A stretch of DNA of 64,000 nt from assembly GCF_028583425.1 (NCBI RefSeq), contig NC_072793.1:60269028-60333027 (forward strand). The letters are read 5' to 3'. The DNA is from Eublepharis macularius. Taxonomy: Eukaryota; Chordata; Lepidosauria; Squamata; Eublepharidae. The position numbers were made by a program, and so were the translations under genes. The notes beneath the pieces are model-generated. The model was given only the letters and a program-made list of their open reading frames with translations, searched no databases and was not told the DNA's origin. This document shows, one piece after another, positions 37,001 to 49,000 of the stretch. Each line of letters begins with the position of its first letter. Position 1 is the stretch's first letter.

Positions 37001-40000
37001 ACATTGGTCTTGCATGAGCGGAAGAGTTTAGCACCAGAGGGAAGCCTTCCATAGTGGAGGCCTGTTCTCACAACAGGAAAGGGCACAGCACAAGTGGAAG
37101 CAAGGCTTAAGAGCCAAGCCTCCATATTTCACAAGTTGTCCCACAGTATATACACCGTAAAATATGGCTCCTGGAGGCAGAATTTTAGAATCCACAAAAG
37201 CATGCTCTACCAGGCTATACCGAGGCCTTTATGGAGAAGAGGCTAAAACCTCTGAATATGCCCTTATCCAGATAGGAGCACTTGAAGGCACGCAGGGATA
37301 GATATTTTCTTCTTGCCCACTGTCCATATGGCTTCTCTGTAGTAGTAAACTGATGGCAGTTTGTTTGTTTTGCCAAAGAGAAAATGCCCAAGGCTCTAGA
37401 CGACTATCGGATTCCTGTGGAAAGGTTACCTTATATTCTGTAATGGATGAGAAGAAAGAGAAAGAAAATAGAGAAGTCAGTGTCTAATCCCTGTTTTGCA
37501 ATAAGAGGATCTTTACCACTTCAGAATTGTTAGAACTATTATAATAAACTTTCCAAAGTAAAGAACAGTGTGATGCTATGGCATCTGCAATGAGGGGCAT
37601 TCACTGTATCCTATCGGACCATGATGCTCTTGAATAAGGGAGAACCTGCTAAAATGATAGGCATCTGGCAACCCTGAATGTCATGTATGCATTTCTGTAA
37701 GTTTCATTCCTGAATGGGGCTCTGAGCTATACAGGGACCAGAGCCTCCCCCTGCGCCCCTCCCCCCCTGCAAGCGAGAAATACTGAGATTCTCTCTTGCT
37801 TTGGAAACTACTCCGCACATGTTTCAGCCAATTTTTGCAAGCAAGAAAGTTAGAAATTAAGGGCACACTAAAGTCAAAATCAAGCAGTTTTCAACTTCAC
37901 GGCTTTCATTGAGAGAAACTGATGGATGTGCTTAGCTGGGACTTAAAGTAGCTTAATTTGGGGCGTCGGGGGTTGCCAAATAACATTTTGATTCTCAGGA
38001 TGCTGAACTCTGTAACTTTCCTGTGCTTGCAACACACAGTCCTGTCTATGCACATCTTTGGCTAAGTTGAAACCATTATCAGTTGTTTAGCTTACCATGA
38101 CTATAGAATGCATCTCACTAGGGCCTGAGCTTCAGTTTGCTACGATTAAGTCAATGGACCCATTTCCTTTAAAAAAAATGTTCTGTGACTCCTTTTTTCC
38201 AGAAAGATTCATCTAATGGCCTTAATCTATTGAAATGTAATCTGCAGCAAAGTGAAGAAAATCTATGAGAGCCCCTTGAACAAGGAGACCAGCGTAGCCT
38301 CCTGAAGTACATGCTGTGGGATCCCTCAACATTTCAAGTCTGAAGTTCTTCCACTAACCTCGCATTCCCCAGTTGACGGCATTTGTGCTGTCGTAGTGGA
38401 AGAGTTCAGCGCTTGGTGGCTGCAGAGTAAATGACATTACAGAGAAGTGAGTGGTTAGTATTTGCACAATTATATTAAAAATCTGTCTCCACTTTGCTGC
38501 TTCCATCAGTGGGAGCTTAGGAAAAGTAGTTTGGTTAATGGCAGTGTTCTTAAATATTTGCTTGGATATGGGGGAAACAATAGTGCAACAGTCTGTGCAG
38601 TTGAGGAACCGGGAAGTATATCCCAAAGATCATGAAATCAATCTCTTAAACCATTTTTTTTAACAAAAACAAAATAAACTTTTATTTTTTCAAGAAGCGT
38701 ATTGGTTTCATAAAAGTAGTTTTTGTTAAACCATTTTTTTAAAAAAGAAAATGTCCTCAACATCATATGTCAACAGCCCCCCAACTCACATATGGCTCCT
38801 ATTTTGGGAGTCTATCAAGCTAACGTTTTGCCAGGTGAAAAGCAGATTTGTAGGAGAGTGGTACTGCAAGGAAGTGATTTCAAAGAGATCATAATTAAAG
38901 AGATAGGGACTATAGAATTTACTACTATGTACTGTCTGTTGCTTTAAGTATGATCCTACTGGATAGTTTCTACATTGTTGATCAGTCTTCAAATTGCTTA
39001 TGCTCTGTTTCAGCATTTCTTCAATTCTGTATTGGATTTTTGCTGGTTTTAAATCTTTGCAAATTTGCATTTATATAACCAATTACATTGTTTATTGAAA
39101 TACCTTTGAAATTGACCGTACTAACTCACACTGTGTAATCCGTCTTGAATCTCAGAGAGAAAGTTAGACTATAAATAATGTAAATTAAACAAACTAATAT
39201 TCCAAGTAGTTCAGGGTAGTATACATGGGGTTGTTCACTTTCATTCTCTCAACAACATTTTGAGATGGGTAAGGTTGAGAGTGATCCTATTGGCTCTTAA
39301 GTACCATGCACTAACATATTCTGTGGAGTTCTGCATCTCTGAGAGGTGCTAATGATAGTTCACACAATCGCTCTGCAGTCTGTGTTCATACAAAGTGTGG
39401 CTAATACCCAACGAAGCATCAATAGAACACTGTGCAGTTCTGGGATTGTGGGATCAATGCAGGTGGGGCCAAGATTGCAGCAAAGAGGGGGAAGAACTCT
39501 TCCTCCCTCTTGCATCAAGGAAAATGCCATATGCCTTATAATGATGTTTGTTGGATACAAACCAATGTTTCACCAGGCAAATCTTACTCAGTTCTCTATT
39601 ATATGACCACTATACTCTCATTTAGCAGCGGTGTATTGAATATTACACAGGAAGCCTAATACAGTCTAAAACCATGTGAGCCCTTGGCCTGAATTTGGAC
39701 CATGAAACTGCTTCTCTAGCCCTTTATAGCAAAAACAGAGAAGAAGAGTTCTTGATTTAGCTGAACTCCAGAAGCCTGGAACCAGTTCAGAAATATGTGA
39801 AGATTTGGCCACTCCTGCATTTTCAGAAGTGGGTGTGGCTTTCTAAGTCCTTCACGCCCACTGGCAATCTAATCTGCTGGGAATCTCTGGCACTTTCTTG
39901 GCAACAATTTCCGAGACCTTCGACTTCTTGGTATGATGGGATTCATATAACCCAGGAAGATACAGTCCTCACTTTTGAAACTGGAACTGAAGATTCTGGG

Positions 40001-43000
40001 CTTAGAATTTGGTCTTTCTTTTCCCAACATCATTCAAAGGGGGCATGCATGCCCCTACCAATGAAGATGTTAACCAAGAATAGTCAGGTTTTTATCTAAT
40101 GCATCACTTACCCGGTGCAACCCATTTCTTCTGTAAGCAGGAAGAGAGGCAGATTTTGAAATGAGAGGATCTGAAAAGCAAAACGACAACAATCTTTATA
40201 AACCACAAGTACAAGAAGACTAGCTTATTTGCCCAGGAAAAACCCCAATGGCAAACATGATTAAGGCCCATGCAGAACAGAAAATTGCCAAGGAAAAATT
40301 GATCAGTTTTAATTCCTGAAAATGTGAATGGTGACATCTTCACATGTACTCCAAAGTTGGTAAATCATAATAATATGCTAAATAATGACCTTCAATGACA
40401 TTTCCAAACTTTGGCTTGTATGGTAGGCTCTCGCATCTTGGCCAATGGGAGGTCTGTCTCTGCCACTCCCTCCCCACCTTGAAGATTACAGACATACTTA
40501 AACCAACACAGGAGAATAATCCTTTATCAAGATCTATCACACCTCAGATTTCATAAAGCAAAATCTGCTTCAGCTACCTCCCATTAAATACAGGGCCCTT
40601 TGCCTTAAATGCACGAAAAACCACAGAGAGAGAGAGAGAGAGAGAGAGATGCAGGAGATGCCCATACCGCTGTCAGCCAGGTAATGCATCCGGGGAGCTG
40701 TAAAGAAAAAGAAAGCAGAAAGTCAGGCATGTGCTTGAGACATCTTCCTTTCACAAGAGCTCAGGTCCGAATGCATCCTTATGGCGGGCTCACACAACAT
40801 TCACACAATTATGTACATGGACACGCAAACTAATAGAGGAAGGTTAGCATGAAGCAGGAGGCAAATGGAGGCAACAGCAGTGGAAAAATTACCATTATAC
40901 TTTGGAAAAGGCAGCTAGCTATTGCCTTGTATTGCTAGGATTAACATTGATGCTTTTTATATGGTTTTATATTATCTACCATGCATGACCGTGGAAAAAA
41001 TAAGTGTTGTTTGGTGGAGAGAGGTGAGAGCTGTTTAATATTTCTACTCAAAAATTTCCTTCAAAGCACCAGTGTGTGTGTGTGTTGTCATCCAATTGCA
41101 AATGACATTTAGCAACTCCATAGGGTTTTCAAAGCAAGAGATGTTCAGAGGTTGTTTGCCATTGCCTGCCTCAGCATAGCAACCCTGGCCTATGGACAGA
41201 TGCAGGCAACTGCATCATCATACAAAAGGAGAATAAAATAGGCTGCTTAGGTGCCAATGGGACCATCTAGTGGCCAGCTATTATAACTGCAGAAGCACAT
41301 CTGCAGTACAAGCAGCCCCTCCCCCATACCCTCTGCATGAGGGAAAAATGACTCTGGGATAGTGTGGCAGCCCATCAAAGATTAATGAGAGACTCCTTCA
41401 GGCTTAGGCTGGTTGGGTGCCCCAGGGAATTCTATAGCATGAGTGTGTACGTGGGTGAGAAAGGGTACATGTTCAGCCTGGAATGCATATCAAGAGGTAT
41501 GGGCATAGACAAAGTGGTTTATGCAGACAGTCAAATAAACGCAGGTATATTTGTATGTATGATTCTTGTGAGCATTATTATATTGTCCCAAGCCATATGT
41601 AGAAACTGAAAACACTAGGTGGCAGCACATCTAACATTCCTCCACTTCCCTGAAGTGCTGAAAATGAATGTATGTGCACATACGTATACACACACACACA
41701 CAGCCTTTTACTTAGCTTGGTACAATATTCCTGACACATAAAAAATGAATAAATGACAAGGAATCCCTCCAGACACCCACATCTACCAGCTGAATTAATA
41801 CAGCTAAAGTCTATTTCTCTAAGTCAACTTGACCTTCTCAAACTTTTGATGGTCCCTACTTATAAGTCTCTCCTCTGTGCCATGTAAAAGGTGGAAGAGT
41901 CTAGTGTGACTAGGCAAGGGAATGGTGGTGAGAGAATGCAAAGCTAGAAAGAGGTTAAAGTCTGGGTTGTTGTTTTCTATGGAAACTCTTGCTTTGTCTA
42001 TGTTTTTAATAGTTTTGCATGAGTGCAAGCTTTGGAAACTGCCTTGGGTCCACTGAGTGAGGAAAAATGGCATTTAAAATTTAAATTGATCAATCAGTCA
42101 ATTGTATGCATATCACACCCAGTTACTGAGTTCAATTCAAGTTTCTGGTTATTGCCTACAATGCCCTTAGTGGCCTTGAACCTACAGGACCTCCTCTCCT
42201 GCTACGCTCCACTTCAACAGCTTCACTCATCTGAGCAAAGTCTTCTAAAGGTGCCACCCTGCAAATGGGTAAGATTGGCAGCTGCCCATTCGCATAAATT
42301 CTAAGTGGTTCCTTGTGGAACAGCCTGCCTATGGAGGTCAGAAAGACCTCCACACATCAATCATTCCACAGAATGTACAGAACAGAAATGTTTAGGTGGG
42401 TATTTTAAAAAAAGAGTTTAGAACTGTAGTAGAATGGAAAAGTCCAGGAGGACATCTTTATAATGGAATAGAATTGTAGACCAGTGCGATGATTATTGTA
42501 AGTATCACCTGCTTTCACTGAATTGTCCTATACCTTATAATCCACTTTCTGTATTGTTTATAGTACATCCCGCCTTAGTTTACTGTTCACATTGTTCTCT
42601 AATTCTGTAATCCTAGTCCTATTGCATTGTTCACTGGTTGTCTGATTGCACTGTTTAATATCCTGTAATCTGCTTTGAGTCCCTGTGAGAAAGGCTGACT
42701 ATAAATAAACAAACAACAACAACAGAGTAGACATTACTGATATGCACAGAATCACTCCTTTAAGGAACCTGAGGGCACTCCATTACTGCCCATTATTAAT
42801 TTCTTCATGTTCACTTCAGTTCTGTCTTCATCCGTTTCACAATTCCTACAAGGAAAGGCTGAGGGCCTTGGGAATGTTTAGTTTGGAAAAGAGGAGATTG
42901 AGGGGGGACATGATTATTCTCTTTAAATATTTGAAAGGCTGTCATTTGGAGGAGGGCAAGGAGCTGTTCCAGTTGGCAGCAGAGGGTAGGACCCGAAGCA

Positions 43001-46000
43001 ATGGGCTTAAATTACATGCAGAAAGATACCAGCTAGATATTAGGAAAAACTTTTTCATGGTCAGAGTAGTTCAAAGGTGGAATCAGCTGCCTAGGGAGGT
43101 GATGAGCTCCCCTTCACCGGCAGTTTTCAAGAAGAGGCTAGATGAATATTTGTCAGGGATGCTTTAGGCTCATCCTGCATTGGGCAGGGGGTTGGACTAG
43201 AAGGTCTGTATGGCCCCTTCCAACTCTGTGATTATGTTGCAGCAAATCCTGCCTCCAGTTTAGCTTAGTGATAATTAGTAACCAACATGTTCACCATAAA
43301 GCTGACCAAGTCCAATTCAACTCTAGCAGGGACCTAGAAATGAATGTTTTTTTTTTCTAGCCATGCTAGTAATAATTGAGGTGCTGTGTTTTCCAGGGTC
43401 CCAGGTTCAACAGCTCGTTTGGGATTATTCTGCATGGTCTACAATACCAACAGGCAATGTTATCTCCCATACTACAGTGACTGATGGCTAATGCCCAGGA
43501 AACGGTAACTTTTCTGTGTTCTTAATTCACAGAAGCCAACCCTCTGCGGACATGTAGGGGTCATATGAAATTTTCATTGTTACTTACAGCCATTTAAGGA
43601 GCTTTCATAGCCAGTTGTGTGAAGTGCTTCTCTACTGCCGGTTGCGCTGCGGGGTGGTGTCCAGGGATCAGCATAGGAATTGGCTCGTGCCTTCATTTCT
43701 TCCTTCAGTATCAACCTACCAATGCCAGTCTGGAGCTACGTACCATAACATGTTAAAAGAAGAAATATGATTAACATGATTATGAATATGTGGACCGCTA
43801 TTTCCCCCCACAAATTTAGATTCTGCTGATGATAATACATAACATTTCCCCAGAGAAATCCCCCAGCAATGGATTATTTCTTCTCAATGGAAGATAAAGA
43901 AAACAGCCAAAGGCCAAGTACAGCATCTCCTCTTAAAAGGTTCCTACTTGAATCCAATAGCACAAGCTAGCACAGTGTGGGTTCAGCTGGTGTCCTTTGA
44001 AGTCTCTAACCAGTCAAAGGGGAAAAGAACCAGTCAAAGGGGAAAAGAACCAGTCAAAGGGGAAAAGCTACCTGAGGAAGCTAAAATAGTATTTCCAAGT
44101 CCAGCAGTGCTTTTGGGGTTTTTAGAAAAGATGCTGGTACTCATATATAAGGTTGTTCTGATTTCCACCAGTTGCCACAACAGGACTTGTGAAAGCCTCC
44201 CCCTCCCCGCTCCAAAGGTGCTGGTACTAAGTACCAGCCACGGTGAAAGAATGAAGACTGGTACTCACTTTGTGCATCCCTCGATCAAACCCATCTTCTT
44301 CTCCACCGGAGGAGAATCTTCGAACTCGTGGTGCTACAAGGAAATGTGGCCAAGGACAATCAGTTCAGAGAAACAACTTGCACAACATCATATAACAGCT
44401 GCCCAAACCTGCGTAGTTTACTAGGTCTAGGTCCTAGATGTGGATGACCCTCCTGCACCAAGGCTGTTCATTCAATTGTTCATGCTTTTCAGCCCTCCAA
44501 GCGATGGAGACACTTCCAGCTTTAGGAATCATAGCTGGGAACTCACAGCATGAAATGCACTTAACAGGACTAGTATACACAAAGAAGCCTGAGGTTTCTG
44601 TATCTCCAAGAGCTGTCTAGAAAGGGGAGCTTAGCCAGTGCAGCTTTTCTTAATCCTACCATGCAACCAGTGCCAGCTAATTCTCCCTCTTTTTATACAA
44701 CCTTTAAAGGTACAGAAGGAACCTAAATTTATTTTGCATGTGGGGTGCCCAGTTCCCTCCCGTGCAATATGTCCCCAGGGTGGTGCTATGGGCCTTGGCT
44801 GCATCTCAGTCTGGGTGATGATGGTGGTATTCATCATATGGAAAGAATGCTATAGATAAGCTGCTGTGGCACAGTGGTCAAGTGGTTTGGCTGCGAATCA
44901 GCACTCTACTGGTTTGAATCCCACTACTGCCATGAGCTCAGTAGGTGGCCTTGGGTGAGCCACTCCTCTCAGCCCCAGCTCCCCAGCTGTATTGTGGGGA
45001 TAATAATAACACTCACTTGTTCAACACTCTGGGCGAGGCACTAATCTGTCTAGAAGAGCGGTATGTAAGTGCAGTTATTATTATTATTAATGTTACCTTT
45101 GGGTGACCCCTGGAAAGTCCAGTACTCGGTCTCTGAGTGGTAATATGGGTCTGGAGAATAGGCTGGGCTGTATTTGGAGGACTGGGCAATATCCTCACTG
45201 GTTTTACTTTTCGTAGCTGCAGATTGGTTATCTGCAAAAGCAACAACAACAACAAAAGGAAGCTTCAGCTATTTAGAAGACTCTGGATCAAACAACATGA
45301 TGTAAAGAACGGGGGAGGCGTCAGATTTTCAATACAAAAGTGGCACATGCTTGTGTGGGGAGCCAAACCTTCCCCACACCCACTGTTTGCCAAGGGTGTC
45401 CCCAAGCTTGTCCCCAAGGCACTGGCAGTTTTCTCACTTATGGCATCAGGATTAAGCTGGGGGGAAAGGGACATTGGAATGAAGACTGTGGGGAGGTAAA
45501 CTCTGGCCAGGATGAGGTCTTAGCACTCTCACAACACTTTTGTGCTAAAAATTGAGTCCCTGCCTGCATCTCCTCTTTGAGGAAGCCAAGGTTTAAGCAA
45601 ATGGGTCCAGTTTGAACTTCTGTTCTAACCTACCAAGTGACAAACAAGATTTCCTCAAAATTTATCACAAAGGCAAACAGGCACAGTAATGGTAAGTGGC
45701 AGCCCCTTTAGAAAATCAAGGCTCTGGACTTCCGGTTTGGGATTTATGGAGGTCTAACGCAGCTCCATTTGCGGAGCTGACCGGACTGCCGTTTTAAGCG
45801 GCCGGCGGGGTGAAAATAGCCCGCGGCCGACTGCTCTCAGGCGGAGAGCAGGCAAAGAACGCTCGAGACCCTAGGGCGCGTTGATCTCGGACGAGGGGGG
45901 GCTCTACACAACGGGTCCCCTCCCGATCCTTGAGGTCCCACCCTGAGACGGGTCGGCTACAATCTCTGCGGCAGTTTTGGGGCCAACTCGGCTGGCATAA

Positions 46001-49000
46001 GACCTACATACCCAAGCTTCGATTGGGGGAAAGAAGTGGAAAGGAGAATCTGAAATCGAAACAGCGATTACAACCCGAGAAAAGTGAAGGGAAGGTAAAG
46101 ATCACTATCTTCCGATACGGGACAGATTGATAAAAACAGAGAGGAAAAAAAGTAGACTTTTAAACTGCAACAGACTAGTGAAAAGGAGGGGAAGCTTCGG
46201 CAGGAGTTGTATTAGAAAAGAGACTAAGTTTAAAGAAGTTATTAAAGAAATCGGACTATTGTTTTGAATACCTGTGGCTTTGGAGCTGTGAGAAAAAGAC
46301 ACCATCGCGAGATCTGCTGTGGGAAGACGGGAGACAGGAAGTGCGTAACAACAATAGAGCGGCTGGAGAGAAGCGGCCCTGGCTGGAGGGCAGGAAGAAG
46401 GGAATCGCCATCTTTGAGAGGGGAAGGGCCGCGGCCTCAGCGGAAAAGGAAGTAGGCCATATTGGATTATAAAATCATAGAGAGACCATAGAGAAAAGAC
46501 GCCCGACATTTTGGACCCTTTAAAATTAATTTATGCAAGAAGACCGGGACATTTGAAATAAAAAAGGTACTAAATTTAACGCCACGGAGTTAAGGAAGAG
46601 AGCGGACTCGTGGGAGCGAGCTAAAGCAAGCCCCACGATGTCGAAGAAAGAGTGGCAATCGGCAATAGAAAACCTGGATAAAAAACTTTTGGAGGTGATT
46701 AAAGAATTTAAAGACATGAAATTGGAGCTGATTAAAGAGGTTAAACAGACAGTAAAATCGGAGCTGTCAGAAGTAAAATCGGAGCTGTCAGAAGTGAAGA
46801 AAGGTATGGAAACAATACAAAGTGAATTACAAGGGACGCAGCAGAGAGTTAAAACAGTAGAAGGAGCGATGGAGAACTTAGCAGATACGCAACAAACAGA
46901 GATGAGGCTGATGAGGGGAAGGATGGCGGTTGCGGAAAGCAGACATATGGAGAAGCAGCTCAGATTTCGCGGCCTGCCGGAAGTGGAAGGAAAGACAGCG
47001 CAAGAACAGATGACGGAGGTGTTAGCTGAATACCTGGGGAAGGAGGAGGAGGATGTTGTGGCTATCCTAGATGTGGCATATCGTGTGAATTCAAGAATTG
47101 CAACCCAGAGGAAACTACCAAGAGACATGATTGTACAATTTACAACAAGAAACATGAAAGAGAAGATTGTGACTAAACAGTTTCAAGATCCATTGGAGAT
47201 CGATGGCAAGACAATTATCATAATGAAGGAACTACCCAGATCAGTGCTACTAGATCGGAAAAAATATAAAGGGCTAATCCAGATGCTGAAGGACATGAAA
47301 ATCAGGTACAGATGGGAGCTCCCAGAGGGTTTGTCCTTCGAATTTGGAGGCGCTAAAAAGCGTATCAGATCTGAGCGGGAGATGGAGCGATTTATAAGGG
47401 ACAATGAAAAAGACTTACCAACAAGATTATGAATATGGAGTGTAAAGTATTATCTTGGAATGTAAATGGACTAAATTCACCGAATAAGAGAAAAAATATT
47501 TTTCACTGGCTATTAAAACAAAAATGTGATATTGTTTGTTTGCAAGAGACTCATATTCGAAAACAGGATGTAAAATATCTAAAACTGGGAAAATTGGGCA
47601 AAGACTTTGTAGCGGCCTCAAGTAAAAAAAAAAGAGGAGTGGTGTTGTATGTAAAAGAGGAGCTACAACCAAAATTTATAATGAAAGATGTGGAAGCCAG
47701 ATTTGTAGCAGTGGAATGTACTTGGAATTTAAAGAGAGTGTTGGTAGTCGGAATCTATGCACCCAACGGTGCAAAAGAGAGCTTCTTTGAGGATTTGAGG
47801 AAGCATTTAGATGATCTTTCATATGACCAAATAATTCTTGCTGGAGACTTCAATGGAGTGACAGACTTGGAACTGGATAAAAAGACTACAATGACACAAA
47901 AGAAAAGAGGACTATTACCAAAGCTCTTTTTTGAGTTGATTCAACAAGAGACTCTTGAAGATGTATGGAGGAGAGAATATCCTAAAAGTAGGCAGTTTAC
48001 TTTTTATTCTGCAAGGCATTCCACGTTATCAAGAATTGACATGATCTGGGCCTCAAAAGATTTGGCGTTATGGACTAAAGATGTAGAAATAATGCCGATG
48101 GTAGGCTCAGATCACAACCCAATTATGTGGAAGCTGGGGAAAAGGAGGAAAAGGAAAGCATGGAGAATAAATGAGGATTTGTTACAGGAAAAAGAGAATA
48201 TGGAAATATTGAGAAGAGAGACAAAGTTTTTCATTCAATACAACGTGAATAAAGAAGTACCAACTGATAAAGTTTGGGATGCTTATAAGGCGGTTATAAG
48301 GGGCATACTAATGGACTTAAATGGTAGAGCAAGAAAGAAGAAAGAGGAGAAGAGACAAGAGATTGAGGAGAAAATTAAAACTAAGGAAATACAGCTAAAA
48401 AAGAGACCAGGGAAAAAGAAATTATATCAGGAAATTAAGATATTGCAAGAACAGCTAACAGCAATGAGTAATAAAGAATTGGAGTGGAATCTCAAAAGGC
48501 TGAATCAGGAAGTGTTTGAGGGTGCAAATAAACCTGGGAAGTACCTGGCATGGCAACTGAAGAAAAGAAGGGAAAAGAAAACAATAAATAAAATTTGTGA
48601 AGATGACAAAACGTATTTGGAACAGAATACCATTAGTAGAGCCTTTTATAAATTCTACGCTAAATTGTATAATAAGAAAGAAGTAAATAAAGACTCAATA
48701 GCGTCATATTTGGAGAAAATGACACTTCCAGAAATTTCGGACGCTTGGAGAAATAAATTGAACAGTGAAGTAATGGATGAGGAAATAAGTAAGGCAATAC
48801 AATCTGCAAATCTAGGAAAGGCGCCAGGGCCAGACGGACTTACAGCTAAATTTTATAAGACTATGGCCAATGAGCTGGCACCATTCCTAAAGGAGGTGAT
48901 CAATGGAGTTTTAAGGGATCAAAGGATTCCAGACACTTGGTCTGAAGCGAACATATCATTGATCCCAAAAGAGGGCCAAGACTTGACTAGTGTGAAAAAC

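Noticed and set aside
43948-44424. 158-codon plus-strand ORF
   Set aside because: It runs over the 20-bp tandem repeat and antisense to a certain ABLIM3 exon; chance frame.
46526-47155. 209-codon minus-strand ORF
   Set aside because: Antisense shadow of L1 ORF1; its Ser/Phe-rich translation is the complement of a Lys/Glu-rich coiled coil.
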